Assembly (NCBI RefSeq): GCF_011947285.1
Contig: NZ_JAAOZT010000001.1
Span: 434,001-498,000 of the forward strand
Direction: 5' to 3'
DNA from: Glaciimonas immobilis
GTDB lineage: Bacteria; Pseudomonadota; Gammaproteobacteria; Burkholderiales; Burkholderiaceae_D
DNA length: 64,000 nt
The stretch's first letter is position 1, and each line of letters begins with the position of its first letter. The position numbers and the translations under genes were made by a program. The notes under the pieces are model-generated. The model had not been told where the DNA came from. It made no database searches and was given only the letters and a program-made list of their open reading frames with translations. Positions 1 through 9,548 of the stretch are shown piece by piece.

Positions 1-459
1 GAAGATACCTCGGTCGGCGTCAGATTGCAGCTTTGGGAGGCATCGTGGAAATTGTTTGCGGCGCACCCCGTTTTTGGTGTCGGCAGAGAGAATTTCAAAC
101 GCGAACTAGGAGCGCTTTCTGAGCGGAAGGTGATAACGCCGTTGACCGCCTCATTTTCGCATTCTCATAACGAGATTTTATTCAATATGGCGATTCTCGG
201 AGTGTTTGGATTGCTGGGGATACTGGCCATTTATTTTGTCCCGGCATATTACTTTGCCCGCGAACTTCGCCATTCTGACCGGGCGTTGAGAGCCGCAGCC
301 GGAATGGGATTAAGCGTATGCATGGGATTTTTTCTTATGGGTCTCACGGATATGATGTTTTTTTGGAATGTGACTGGCGGCATTTATAGTATGAGCCTGG
401 CGACATTTTTGGTCTGTGTCGTTAAACGAAAAAAAGAACTTGAACGGATTGTGTCATGA
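1..459 (+). CDS. O-antigen ligase-type (Wzy_C) membrane protein, 3' part only
   Basis: This is the C-terminal part of a polytopic inner-membrane protein; the reading frame is open to the window edge, so the true start lies outside. What remains carries a periplasmic-loop pattern typical of the Wzy_C/WaaL family: a W-x-x-S-W stretch at the very start, then a SHSHNEIL motif (His-Asn-x-x-Leu is conserved in O-antigen ligases), followed by three hydrophobic segments and a Lys/Arg-rich tail. Family members attach O-antigen or other glycans to lipid A-core on the periplasmic face. The stop codon overlaps the msbA start by 4 bases (ATGA), so the two are probably co-transcribed and translationally coupled, which fits an LPS role. 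The family call is good; the exact glycan transferred cannot be read from the sequence. Confidence 0.75.
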   Translation, partial: EDTSVGVRLQLWEASWKLFAAHPVFGVGRENFKRELGALSERKVITPLTASFSHSHNEILFNMAILGVFGLLGILAIYFVPAYYFARELRHSDRALRAAAGMGLSVCMGFFLMGLTDMMFFWNVTGGIYSMSLATFLVCVVKRKKELERIVS

Positions 460-2213
460 CAGCTTCATCGTATTCAGGCTATTTCCGGCGGCTGGCAGTC
501 CTGCATCGCCCTTATAAAAAACGGCTGGCGCTGGCCTTTTTTGGGATGGCAGTTACCGCCGCGACGGAACCGCTGGTTGCTTACATCTTCAAGGTGCTGC
601 TGGACCACGGCTTTGTTGAAAAGCCTACGTTCCCGTTATGGCTGGTCCCGGTGGCAGTGATCGGGGCTTTTGTGGCCCGCGGCGCTTCAACCTTTTTGAC
701 CACGTATATGATGAACTGGGTATCGACGCGCGTGCTAAATACTTTGCGGCGACAAATGTTTAGCAGGATGTTAGGCGTATCGATCGACTTTCACGCGACC
801 CATACCGTCGGGCGCGTCATCAATTCGATTATGTTCGAGGTCCAGCAGATCATTGAAATGATCACCAAATTATTTACCTCTATCGTCCGGTGTTCATTGA
901 CCGTAATGGGATTACTCGGATATATGTTGTATATCAGCTGGAAATTGACGCTGGTGGCTTTTGTCCTGATGCCCCTGATGATGATTGTGGTGCGCCTGAC
1001 CGCCAAACGCCTGAAGAAGCTGAACAAGGATGCACTCGCCGTCAATGCGGAACTGACGCAGGTTATTGAAGAAACTACGCGGGCGCAGCAGGTCGTCAAA
1101 ATTTTTGGCGGTCAGGATTACGAGAAGAGCCGGTTTGAAGATCGGGCCGACCACATCCGCAGTTACAGCATGCGTTTGACCAGCACCTTCGCCGCCACTG
1201 TTCCCGTGACGCAAATCATGACCGCGTGTGCGATGTCTGTAATGATTGTGATGGCGCTGATTCAATCCAGTCACAATCAAATCACGGTTGGCGGTTTTAT
1301 TTCATTCTTCACGGCCATGATCGCTTTACTCGCGCCATTAAAGCAATTAGCCGAGGTCAACGGTCCGCTACAACGCGGAATGGCCGCCGCCGAAGCCGTA
1401 TTTGCGCTGATCGACACACCGGTCGAACGCACCACCGGTAAACAACTAGATCAGCGTGCGCGCGGGAAAATAACCTTTGAAGGCGTAAATTTTACTTATC
1501 CAGGTGCAGACAAACCTGCGCTCCAGAATATTAACCTGGCCGTAGAACCAGGTGAAACCATTGCGTTCGTAGGCATGTCGGGCGGCGGAAAATCGACACT
1601 GGTGAACTTGATCCCCGATTTTTACTCGGCTACCAGCGGTCGTATTTTGTTAGATGACCAGCCCATTGAAGACATTGCGCTAACCAGCCTGCGAGCGCAA
1701 ATAGCGATGGTGAGTCAGCATGTCGTTTTGTTTAATGACACGATTGCCGCGAATATTGCGTACGGTGACAAGTTTCCGGATCGCCAGCGAATCGCAGCGG
1801 CGGCCAGCGCAGCGTACCTGACCGAGATGATCGCGGGCTTGCCCGGAGGTTTGGACGCGCCCGTCGGCGACAATGGATCGCGTTTATCTGGCGGTCAACG
1901 TCAGCGTCTGGCGATGGCCCGCGCCATCTATAAGGACGCGCCGGTACTGATCCTCGACGAGGCGACATCCGCTCTGGATAGCGAGTCGGAACGCGCCGTG
2001 CAAGCAGCGCTAGACACGTTGATGCAAGGCCGGACCACGTTTGTGATTGCGCACAGGCTTTCCACCATTGAACGCGCGAGCCGGATCGCCGTCCTGTCTA
2101 ACGGCAAGATCGTTGAAATCGGGACCCATCATCAATTGCTCGAGAAAAATGGCGCGTATGCGAACCTATATCACCTGCAGTTTTCCAAAAATACGTTTAA
2201 CGTGGAATTGTAA
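456..2213 (+). CDS. msbA: MsbA-type lipid A export ABC transporter (half transporter)
   Basis: A 585-residue half transporter with an N-terminal six-helix membrane domain (about residues 20-320) and a C-terminal ATPase. The ATPase shows Walker A GMSGGGKST near residue 373, the ABC signature LSGGQRQR near 477, Walker B VLILDEATSALD near 497 and the switch histidine in IAHRLST near 530. Length and order fit MsbA, the homodimeric flippase that moves lipid A-core from the inner to the outer leaflet of the cytoplasmic membrane. The context supports this over a peptide or drug exporter: it overlaps an O-antigen ligase-type gene upstream and is followed by LPS-type GT9 and GT8 glycosyltransferases. 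All ATPase motifs are intact. Confidence 0.92.
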   Translation: MTASSYSGYFRRLAVLHRPYKKRLALAFFGMAVTAATEPLVAYIFKVLLDHGFVEKPTFPLWLVPVAVIGAFVARGASTFLTTYMMNWVSTRVLNTLRRQMFSRMLGVSIDFHATHTVGRVINSIMFEVQQIIEMITKLFTSIVRCSLTVMGLLGYMLYISWKLTLVAFVLMPLMMIVVRLTAKRLKKLNKDALAVNAELTQVIEETTRAQQVVKIFGGQDYEKSRFEDRADHIRSYSMRLTSTFAATVPVTQIMTACAMSVMIVMALIQSSHNQITVGGFISFFTAMIALLAPLKQLAEVNGPLQRGMAAAEAVFALIDTPVERTTGKQLDQRARGKITFEGVNFTYPGADKPALQNINLAVEPGETIAFVGMSGGGKSTLVNLIPDFYSATSGRILLDDQPIEDIALTSLRAQIAMVSQHVVLFNDTIAANIAYGDKFPDRQRIAAAASAAYLTEMIAGLPGGLDAPVGDNGSRLSGGQRQRLAMARAIYKDAPVLILDEATSALDSESERAVQAALDTLMQGRTTFVIAHRLSTIERASRIAVLSNGKIVEIGTHHQLLEKNGAYANLYHLQFSKNTFNVEL

Positions 2214-2345
2214 AGACAAATCATCGCCATCTATTTGCGAGATGGCAGTCTCTTTATCGTATAGCGCCATTTACGGTCTGGACTGCGGTATTAGTTTGTT
2301 GCATTATTCTCCAGCCTTGCCCACTTATCTTTTTAAATATTGCTC

Positions 2346-3470
2346 ATGGCGACACAACTCGTTCCTGCTGATGTTCTAAAAAAAGCCGATAAAATACTAT
2401 TTATCGCCCATCTTGCTCTAGGTGATTTTACTTACCTTCAAAATTGTTTTAAGGCGTTTTCCGAGGCCTATCCGTCTATAAAAATTCACATTTGGGTGGA
2501 CGAGGTGCGCCGCACCACCAACGCTGCTAATTGGGTACATCTTAAAAAATATGCGCTATATGACTGGCTTGCCGAGTGTCCGTTTATCGAAAAGGTTTAT
2601 AACCAAACCTATAGTCCGGCACTTTTTCAGCAATCGATAGGCGAGGCGCAACAGCAAAATTATCCGTTAGTCGTTTCTTTGTCGACGTTAAGGCCGCCGA
2701 TGTATGCGGCGCTTGCGCGGCAGATATCGCCACACGGCTTTGTCGTCGGTATGAAAAAATCGGCCGGGCTGCTAGCGTTCAAAAAGCGTTCCGACTATCG
2801 TAAGTTAGACGCCGACCTGAATCCTGACGGGAACTTAAAGCCGGGCATGCACATCAGCGATGTTTATGCTGGCTGGTTTGAGCAATTGTTTGGGACTGTC
2901 GGCGATGCGCCTTCAAGATTTCCATTTGTAACAATTCCCCCGGATTGGCAGCGAGAGGCTAAAGCGCAGTTACAGTTATGGGGTTTTGACGACCGCTCGC
3001 CAGTGCGATCGTCCTCTGGCAAGCTATTGTTCATTAATCCGTATGCCAAAAATAATAAACGTTGCTGGCCGTTAGAGCGCGTAGTGGAACTGGTCGAGGC
3101 ATTACAAAGCAGTGATAAATGGCGCGGAACCCGTTGTATTGTCAATGTGGTGCCAGAAGAAATGGCGGTCGCAAAGCAGTTTTTTGCCAGATACGCGATG
3201 GAGCAGGTGCGCTTGTTTAGCGCCGAAGAAAACTTTTTTGAGTTACCCGCAATGTTAAAAGAATGTGATCTGATTGTGTCCGTGGAGACTGCGGTGATGC
3301 ATTTGGCAAACGCGGTGCATGTGCCGGTTGTTGCTTTAATGCGTCAAAAAAATCCGGAATGGATTCCTATCGATAAGGAGAATAGTATCGTTATAACTAC
3401 ATCCAACAGGCGCCATTGGGTTAAGGCAATAACCGTTGCACAGGTGATGACAGTACTGATAAACCGATAG
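2346..3470 (+). CDS. Glycosyltransferase family 9 (heptosyltransferase-like)
   Basis: The product is about 374 residues from the ATG at 2346; a TTG two codons upstream is less likely. Two Rossmann-like halves are visible. The N-terminal half has ILFIAHLALGDFTYLQ, where a GT9 protein has the D/LGD loop. The C-terminal half has INPYAKNNKRCWP near residue 230 and SVETAVMHLANAV near 312, matching the ADP-heptose-binding and acceptor regions of WaaC/WaaF/WaaQ-like enzymes. It probably adds a sugar to the LPS core on the cytoplasmic face. It ends 7 bases before the following GT8 gene, so the two form one unit. The sugar donor is not certain, because GT9 members other than heptosyltransferases exist. 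Confidence 0.78.
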   Translation: MATQLVPADVLKKADKILFIAHLALGDFTYLQNCFKAFSEAYPSIKIHIWVDEVRRTTNAANWVHLKKYALYDWLAECPFIEKVYNQTYSPALFQQSIGEAQQQNYPLVVSLSTLRPPMYAALARQISPHGFVVGMKKSAGLLAFKKRSDYRKLDADLNPDGNLKPGMHISDVYAGWFEQLFGTVGDAPSRFPFVTIPPDWQREAKAQLQLWGFDDRSPVRSSSGKLLFINPYAKNNKRCWPLERVVELVEALQSSDKWRGTRCIVNVVPEEMAVAKQFFARYAMEQVRLFSAEENFFELPAMLKECDLIVSVETAVMHLANAVHVPVVALMRQKNPEWIPIDKENSIVITTSNRRHWVKAITVAQVMTVLINR

Positions 3471-3477
3471 GGTATTT

Positions 3478-4449
3478 ATGATTACACGCGTAATGGACAA
3501 TACTGGTCCTGTCGATGCCGGTCCTATTTTTCATGTCGCGTTCGGGGTTGACGCTAACTATTTTCTTGGTATGGGCGTGGCGATTGTTTCGGTGTTGGAA
3601 AACAACCGTTCTCAGTCGTTTGTGTTTCATATTTTTACCGCGTCGATCATGGATGATCACAGCGCGCAGTTACGTGAAATCGAAAAAAAGTACCGGACCG
3701 TCATTCTGGTGAAATTGATCGACCCGACCATCTTCGACGAGTTCGCTGATTTTACGAGTATTTCCCAATACTCCGCGGCGATATTCATGCGACTTTTAAT
3801 CGCGGGCAGTCTGAAGGGCATCGCCGATAGGGTCCTTTATCTCGATGCCGATATCGTCTGTCAAGGCGATCTCACGGAGCTAATGTCAATTGAGCTAGGG
3901 GATAATATTGCCGCTGTTGTCGGGGACGTGGGCAGCATTGCAGAAATGCAGGTTGCCAAGCTCGGTCTCACAGGTGGACGGTATTTCAATTCAGGGATGC
4001 TTTATATCGATGTTAATAGGTGGTGTGCCGAGAATATCTGGCACAAAGCGGTTCAGGCCATTTTATCCAGCGATAAAAGTTTTTTATTCCCCGATCAGGA
4101 CGCGCTCAACAAAGTCATGGATGGCAGGGTCAAGTTTATCGACGCCAAATTTAATTGGCTGTACGACCTGTTTGCAGAGACCGCCAGCAAAAATAACCCC
4201 CCCCCAAATGCGGTTTTCATACACTTTGTGGGTCGACTCAAGCCTTGGCATAGCTGGTGCTGCAATAGTGCAAAGGATATCTTCTTGAAATATCAAGCAC
4301 TGTCGCCTTGGGCGAACGCGCCCCTATATGGCCCGAAAAACTATAAAGAAATACGCATGTTTGCGCAGGGGTTATTGAGAACTGGCAACAGGATGCAAGG
4401 AATCTTATGGTACATTAAATTTATTATTAATAAATTTTTCCACATCTAG
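3478..4449 (+). CDS. Glycosyltransferase family 8 (LPS glucosyl/galactosyltransferase-like)
   Basis: This 323-residue protein has the GT8 hallmarks: FHVAFGVDANYFLGMGVAIVS at the N-terminus (nucleotide-sugar site), LYLDADI near residues 121-126 (the metal-binding DxD), YFNSGMLYIDV near 168, FPDQDALN near 204-211 and HFVGRLKPW near 247. Family members in LPS clusters (WaaI, WaaO, WaaJ types) add glucose or galactose from UDP-sugars to the outer core with retention of configuration. It is preceded by a GT9 gene at 7 bases. A paralogue of identical length is encoded on the other strand at 5749-6720. The specific linkage cannot be predicted. Confidence 0.85.
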   Translation: MITRVMDNTGPVDAGPIFHVAFGVDANYFLGMGVAIVSVLENNRSQSFVFHIFTASIMDDHSAQLREIEKKYRTVILVKLIDPTIFDEFADFTSISQYSAAIFMRLLIAGSLKGIADRVLYLDADIVCQGDLTELMSIELGDNIAAVVGDVGSIAEMQVAKLGLTGGRYFNSGMLYIDVNRWCAENIWHKAVQAILSSDKSFLFPDQDALNKVMDGRVKFIDAKFNWLYDLFAETASKNNPPPNAVFIHFVGRLKPWHSWCCNSAKDIFLKYQALSPWANAPLYGPKNYKEIRMFAQGLLRTGNRMQGILWYIKFIINKFFHI

Positions 4450-4550
4450 CCAAAAAATTTTGGCCCCTGGGACGAGCAATCAACTGTACTGTAAATACGC
4501 GTCCCAATTATCACCCCCGTAGTCTGCCCGGCCTTCCTTGAATTACCTTG

Positions 4551-5579
4551 TCATTGATCTTTCTTATCATTGATCCAGCCTAGTACATACTTCGCTACCG
4601 TCGTTGCAAGTATTTTGCGCATGCAATCGCAGGTCAATGCATTTTTGGTTTTGCAGCCCGGACATTCTTTTTCGGGTGAAATTGAGCGCGCACGCGTGCC
4701 TAATGCGCCCCAACGATTTGGATTCATTGGACGGGCAGCCGGAAACAGGCCTATTGTTCGCTGCCCAAATGCGGCAGACATATGTAGCGGTCCGGTCCCA
4801 CTGGCGATTAGCCCGTCAGCGGCCTGAATAAAAGAGGCTAACTGCTGAAGGGTGAATTTGCCGCAGACGTTGTGCACGTTCGGCATGCCCAATAATCCGG
4901 GTGCATGTTCAGTGATCCAGTCTCCTTCCCCTGCACTTCCGGTGATCCACAGCGCAATTTGCGGATTGATGCTCAGTAGTTCGGCTAGCGCGGTATAGTT
5001 TGAAATGGGCCATTCCCGACCGTGGCCGTTTGATTTGGGATGGAGGATCAAATTGAATTGATCGGGGCGTAATAGTCGCCGTACGGATTGATCGTCGGGA
5101 ATGTTGAATTGATATAGCGCGGCAATGGCACTGCGCTCTGGACTGTAACGTATTCCCAGCGGGCTAAGATATTTAAAATTGGACTGCGCTTCGTGTACTT
5201 CTGACCGGCCTTTTGTAAAGTGCAAACGCCGATTGCAATGGATCCAGTTGAACAGTCCCCGATGGACATTACCAATCCGGTTGGGGACCCCGGCTTTGTG
5301 TGCCGCAATTGCCAGCGCTTTTTCCGGCTGGGCAAAGATGACCGTGTCGATATCAGCGCTTTTAAAAAATGCGACCGGATCGGTCAAACTTTCAAGTTCG
5401 ATAACTTGATCCACCGTGCTGCAATAGGCGACTACCGGCGCGGCGTATGCGCGGCATAAAAAACTGATCTTGATGCCCGGGAACTGCTGCTTCAGATAGG
5501 CGGTCACCGGTAACGTCAATATGACATCTCCGATGTTATCCGTGCGACTTATCAATACGTGAGAGCTATTTGATACCAT
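4551..5579 (-). CDS. Glycosyltransferase family 9 (heptosyltransferase-like)
   Basis: A 342-residue GT9 protein. The N-terminal motif RTDNIGDVILTLP (residues 12-24) is the classic heptosyltransferase loop. HPKSNGHGREWP near residue 180 and SGTGPLHMSAAFG near 259 mark the nucleotide-sugar-binding C-terminal half. A late cysteine run (ECPGCKTKNALTCDCM) near the C-terminus is an oddity that could bind a metal or form disulfides. It reads towards the rightward GT9-GT8 pair and lies downstream of a GT8 gene on its own strand, separated by about 170 bases. An LPS core heptose transfer role is probable but not proven; the acceptor is unknown. Confidence 0.82.
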   Translation of the reverse strand: MVSNSSHVLISRTDNIGDVILTLPVTAYLKQQFPGIKISFLCRAYAAPVVAYCSTVDQVIELESLTDPVAFFKSADIDTVIFAQPEKALAIAAHKAGVPNRIGNVHRGLFNWIHCNRRLHFTKGRSEVHEAQSNFKYLSPLGIRYSPERSAIAALYQFNIPDDQSVRRLLRPDQFNLILHPKSNGHGREWPISNYTALAELLSINPQIALWITGSAGEGDWITEHAPGLLGMPNVHNVCGKFTLQQLASFIQAADGLIASGTGPLHMSAAFGQRTIGLFPAARPMNPNRWGALGTRARSISPEKECPGCKTKNALTCDCMRKILATTVAKYVLGWINDKKDQ

Positions 5580-5748
5580 TATTTACCGTAAAAGGTGTAA
5601 AGCATGCGCCCATAATCTACAGGTAATGCAACAATTATCAGCATTGACGCGCTTTTGAATAATTTGTTACATTGCTTTGGTTGGGCTATTTTGTGGAACA
5701 AATTTTTCGGCTTGGGCTTCATTAGCCAAAGTCGCAAGACCGCATATC

Positions 5749-6720
5749 TCAACGCGCGGCAAGATATTTCATGTACCACCGGAAGCTGTTGAAGACTTCA
5801 CCGCGTTTCATTAAAAACCGCGAAAACATACGCATCTCTTTATAATTTCTAGGTGCCGGATCGAGCGCGATATCGGCCCACGGAGAGCGCTTGTGATATT
5901 TGATGAACAGGTCTGTAGACGCGTGCAGACACCAATCGTTCCATGGTTTAACTGCACCCGCAAAGTGAATGAAGCCCACCGGACCAATATCGCGCATTTG
6001 CCTGTGGTCTTTTTCCAGATCGTGGATCAAGTCGTATAGAAAATTCCATTTTCTATTGATGTACTGTATTTTGCCCTCCAGTACGACGTTTAGCGCATCC
6101 TGATCCGGAAATCTGTAATTTTTCCCGTTCTCCAAAATGGAGAGGATGGTCTTTTCAGTTATTTCCTGCGCCATCCAGCTAGTAACATTCATGTACATCA
6201 CGCCGGAATTAAAATAGCGTTGCGATGACAATTGCAGCGCCGCACAACGTCGGCGCGTGGTCTCATCCGCGTCCGGTACGACAATCGCCGCACTGCCGCC
6301 AAAATCCAGTTGCATCAACTCAGCGATGCTGCCCATGCAGAGGATGTCTGCATCCAGATAAAGTACTTTGTCGGTAATCCCTTGTAAGGTCGATGGGATC
6401 AAAAGACGCGTGAAGATGGTCGGCGAATAGTATGAAAATTGCGAGATATGTGCAAATGGCTTGAAGATCGCAGGATCGATAATATGGAGTTGCGTCGTTA
6501 CGCCGTACTGAATGGATAACTGATCGAAGCGGCGACGGTTATCGTCCGAAATAGCAAACGCAAATACATGAAACGTGAATGCAACGCCAGGATTATGGTC
6601 GATGATCGACGTGATCGTCGCCCCCATGCTGCGGCAATAATGGTCATCGACACAAAACGCAATGTGAAAAGATGGGTCGTGTATCGATGATGAAGTAAAG
6701 TCTTTTAAAGAGGATTGCAT
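5749..6720 (-). CDS. Glycosyltransferase family 8, paralogue of the 3478-4449 enzyme
   Basis: This 323-residue protein has the same motif order as the other GT8 in the window: FHIAFCVDDHYCRSMGATITS, LYLDADILC near residue 120, YFNSGVMYMNV, FPDQDALNVVL, HFAGAVKPWNDWC and NYKEMRMF near the end. Shared motifs and equal length indicate a duplication, but the sequences have diverged enough that donor or acceptor specificity may differ. It is the first gene of a leftward pair with the GT9 at 4551-5579. Expected action: retaining transfer of a hexose from a UDP-sugar to the LPS outer core on the cytoplasmic side of the inner membrane. Confidence 0.85.
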   Translation of the reverse strand: MQSSLKDFTSSSIHDPSFHIAFCVDDHYCRSMGATITSIIDHNPGVAFTFHVFAFAISDDNRRRFDQLSIQYGVTTQLHIIDPAIFKPFAHISQFSYYSPTIFTRLLIPSTLQGITDKVLYLDADILCMGSIAELMQLDFGGSAAIVVPDADETTRRRCAALQLSSQRYFNSGVMYMNVTSWMAQEITEKTILSILENGKNYRFPDQDALNVVLEGKIQYINRKWNFLYDLIHDLEKDHRQMRDIGPVGFIHFAGAVKPWNDWCLHASTDLFIKYHKRSPWADIALDPAPRNYKEMRMFSRFLMKRGEVFNSFRWYMKYLAAR

Positions 6721-6737
6721 TGAACTGTCCTGATCAA

Positions 6738-8216
6738 CTACATCAAAATAATATCGTACTGCTCTTGCGGATACATCGTTTCAACCTGCAATGAAATTGG
6801 CTTGGAAATGAAATCGCCCAGCATCGCAAGATGTTGTGATTCTTCCTCCAGAAACAAGTCGACCACTGCTTGCGACGCCAGAATTCTGAACTCTCGCGGG
6901 TTAAATTGTTTGGCTTCGCGCAGAACTTCGCGCAGGATTTCGTAGCAAAGTGTGCGGGCAGTTTTGACCTGACCTTTGCCATCGCATACGGCGCAGGTTT
7001 CACACAAAATGTGTGCCAGCGATTCACGCGTGCGTTTGCGGGTCATCTCGACCAGACCGAGTGCAGAAAATTCTGATACTGATTTTTTGGTCCGGTCGCG
7101 CAACAGTGCTTTATTCAGCTCGGATAGTACTGCTGTCTTGTGTTCGACATTTTCCATGTCGATGAAGTCCAGAATAATAATACCGCCAAGATTACGCAAT
7201 CTAAGCTGGCGGGCGATAGCGTGCGCGGCCTCCAGGTTAGTCTTGAAAATAGTGTCGTCAAAATTACGGCCATTCACAAAACTGCCGGTATTGACGTCGA
7301 TGGTCGTCATGGCTTCGGTCTGATCGACGATTAAATAGCCGCCAGATTTTAGCGGCACACGCCGACTCAATGCGTTGAGGATTTCCGCCTCCACACCATA
7401 CAGATCGAATAGTGGCCGCTCGCCAGTGTAGTGCAGTAAGCGCGCGTTGACGGATGGCGTGTAGGTGGCGGCAAACTCCTGAAGCTTCTGGAAGTTCTCG
7501 CGTGAGTCCACCTGAATACTGGTGGTTTTGTCGTCTACAAAGTCACGTAACACGCGTTGCGCCAGATTCAGATCCTGATGCAATAAGGTCGGTGCAGGGC
7601 GACTTTTGGCTAGCAGCGTTATCGAAGACCAGGTTTTGCGCAGGTATTCGATATCCATTTGCAGATCGGTGTCAGAGGCATCTTCTGCCATTGTCCGGAT
7701 GATGAAGCCGCCTTTTTCTTCCGGTGGAAGCAGTTGCTGTACTTTTGACCGTAATAACTCCCGCTCGGCTTCGTTTTCGATTCTCTGCGAGATACCAATA
7801 TGGTTATCTTGCGGTAAATATACGAGCATCCGGCCAGCAATAGAAATTTGGGTGGACAGTCGCGCGCCTTTGGTGCCGATGGGGTCTTTAACCACTTGCA
7901 CCATCAACGGTTGTCCGTCGAACAGTAATTTTTCAATCGGCGTCGGAATCGCTTGCTGATTTTCGGCCGCGGACAGTCCACGCACACGGGCTTCCCATAT
8001 ATCTGCGACGTGCAAAAAAGCTGCTCGTTCAAGTCCGATATCGATAAACGCCGATTGCATGCCGGGCAACACCCGCACGACTTTACCGAGATAGACGTTA
8101 CCTGCCAGGCCGCGCGATAAGGTCCGTTCGATGTGTAATTCTTGCACTGCGCCCTGAAAAATCAATGCGACGCGCGTTTCTTGCGGGGTGATGTTGACGA
8201 GAATGTCTTCGCTCAT
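6738..8216 (-). CDS. rng: Ribonuclease G
   Basis: 492 residues, the usual length for RNase G and without the long C-terminal scaffold of RNase E. An S1 RNA-binding domain near the N-terminus (GNVYLGKVVRVLPGMQSAFIDIG) is followed by the catalytic region. The magnesium-binding aspartates lie in IDVNTGSF near residue 305 and ILDFIDMEN near 348, and the zinc-link cysteines in CETCAVC near 404. The enzyme processes the 5' end of 16S rRNA and contributes to mRNA turnover. Its start overlaps the stop of maf by 4 bases, the conserved maf-rng arrangement, so the two are translationally coupled. Confidence 0.96.
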   Translation of the reverse strand: MSEDILVNITPQETRVALIFQGAVQELHIERTLSRGLAGNVYLGKVVRVLPGMQSAFIDIGLERAAFLHVADIWEARVRGLSAAENQQAIPTPIEKLLFDGQPLMVQVVKDPIGTKGARLSTQISIAGRMLVYLPQDNHIGISQRIENEAERELLRSKVQQLLPPEEKGGFIIRTMAEDASDTDLQMDIEYLRKTWSSITLLAKSRPAPTLLHQDLNLAQRVLRDFVDDKTTSIQVDSRENFQKLQEFAATYTPSVNARLLHYTGERPLFDLYGVEAEILNALSRRVPLKSGGYLIVDQTEAMTTIDVNTGSFVNGRNFDDTIFKTNLEAAHAIARQLRLRNLGGIIILDFIDMENVEHKTAVLSELNKALLRDRTKKSVSEFSALGLVEMTRKRTRESLAHILCETCAVCDGKGQVKTARTLCYEILREVLREAKQFNPREFRILASQAVVDLFLEEESQHLAMLGDFISKPISLQVETMYPQEQYDIILM

Positions 8217-8833
8217 AGAATATCTATCCCTGCCTGTTGTAGTAGTTGAGCGGTTTCATAGAGGGGCAAGCCCATAATGCCGGAATGGCTTCCATTAATA
8301 CATTTGACGAATAGCGCGGCGACGCCTTGAATGCCATAACCACCGGCTTTGTCATACGGTTCGGTTGAGGCGCAGTAGGCACGTACCATGTTTTCGCTCA
8401 GGGTTTGAAACACTACTTCTGAGGTTTGGGTAATTTGCCAGGACTGTCCTTGATACACGACAACAACGCTGGTTAGTACGTGATGGGTGCGGCCTGATAA
8501 TCGTAGTAACATGTCGCGAGCTTGCGCACGGTCCGCGGGCTTGCCCAGTATCTGGCCGTCAATGGTGACTGTGGTGTCGGCTGCAAGAATAGGGCGAACC
8601 GGTAATTTGCGCCATTGCATGGTATCGAAAGCGAAAGCGGCTTTCTCCAGCGTTACGCGCTCTACATAGGCGACCGGGTGCTCGTGCGGCAATGCCGCTT
8701 CGCTGACATCGGGGCCGCGCGGGGCCTGGTCACGCAATAAAAGCAGTTCAAAATCGACACCGATTTGCCGTAGCAGCTCGCGTCGGCGAGAACTTTTCGA
8801 TGCGAGATAAATTTTCTGATTCCAGATTTTCAT
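8213..8833 (-). CDS. maf: Maf-family nucleoside triphosphate pyrophosphatase (YhdE-like)
   Basis: 206 residues with the Maf signatures: LASKSSRRRELLRQIG at the N-terminus (SxSxRR loop), AADTTVTIDG with the catalytic aspartate, KPADRAQARDMLLRLSG, and DKAGGYGIQG followed by INGSHSGIMGLPL. The EPYDKAGGYGIQG segment matches the YhdE-type subfamily, which hydrolyses dTTP, UTP and modified pyrimidine nucleotides; the subfamily call rests on this resemblance alone. It removes non-canonical nucleotides and has been linked to septum control. A roughly 230-base gap separates it from rlmH, so maf-rng may have their own promoter within 8834-9065. Confidence 0.93.
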   Translation of the reverse strand: MKIWNQKIYLASKSSRRRELLRQIGVDFELLLLRDQAPRGPDVSEAALPHEHPVAYVERVTLEKAAFAFDTMQWRKLPVRPILAADTTVTIDGQILGKPADRAQARDMLLRLSGRTHHVLTSVVVVYQGQSWQITQTSEVVFQTLSENMVRAYCASTEPYDKAGGYGIQGVAALFVKCINGSHSGIMGLPLYETAQLLQQAGIDIL

Positions 8834-9065
8834 TGCTCGAACATGTGAGGGTTACCAGGTTAACTGCCAGGTTATCGACAAGTTCTCGGCAAGTTAAGGT
8901 GGTCTAATTTACCTCAATTTGAGCCGATTCGATACACGGCGAATTATAGACGGGGAATGCTATCAGAGGACTTTATACGGTGCATTATATTCATTTGAAT
9001 ATCGCCTGCTGTCAGGCTTTGCAAGCTGCGCCTTGCGGATAGCGTTCTATTGATGAAACCGGCGA

Positions 9066-9536
9066 CTATATACGATGATAAGGATGATTCTGGGTGATGG
9101 ACCAGGCGCGATAAAGTTGTTCTGCGAGAAGCACCCGTACCATGCCATGCGGTAGCGTTAAGCTTGAAATTCGCAGTAATGTGTCGGCCTTAGCCTTAAA
9201 GGCCGGATCAAGTCCGTCCGCACCACCGATGATAAAGGCTACGTCGCGACCATCCTGCTGCCATTGGGTCAGATGCTGCGATAGCTGCACCGACGTGAGG
9301 TCTTTGCCATGCTCATCCAGCGCAACGATGCGTACGCCTTTTGGCAAGACGGCTTCTATGCGCCCTCGTTCGAGTGCCATAGCAGTTTCTGCGGTCTTGC
9401 TACTGGAACGTTCTACGGGCTTGATTTCTTTGAGGACGATCCTGCAATCCGGCGGCATGCGCTTGGCATACTCGCCGAATCCAGTCTCAATCCAGGCCGG
9501 CATCTTGTGGCCGACCGCAGCGATAATGAGCTGCAC
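9066..9536 (-). CDS. rlmH: 23S rRNA pseudouridine(1915) N3-methyltransferase RlmH
   Basis: 156 residues, exactly the family size. The C-terminal half is the SPOUT knot, with IGGADGLDP as the S-adenosylmethionine loop and [21 protein letters not shown] followed by the invariant HPYHR end. RlmH methylates pseudouridine 1915 in helix 69 of the assembled 70S ribosome. It follows rsfS by 12 bases in the conserved nadD-rsfS-rlmH cluster, which couples NAD synthesis with ribosome maturation genes. Nothing is unusual in the coding sequence. Confidence 0.97.
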   Translation of the reverse strand: MQLIIAAVGHKMPAWIETGFGEYAKRMPPDCRIVLKEIKPVERSSSKTAETAMALERGRIEAVLPKGVRIVALDEHGKDLTSVQLSQHLTQWQQDGRDVAFIIGGADGLDPAFKAKADTLLRISSLTLPHGMVRVLLAEQLYRAWSITQNHPYHRI

Positions 9537-9548
9537 GATAACCTTAAG

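Noticed and set aside
791-1441. Reading frames on both strands inside msbA
   Set aside because: Shadows of the well-supported msbA frame; the same holds for similar overlaps in the other large genes.
5579-5779. 66-codon frame between the leftward GT8 and GT9 genes
   Set aside because: Overlaps the end of the GT8 gene and has no protein-like pattern; likely spacer.
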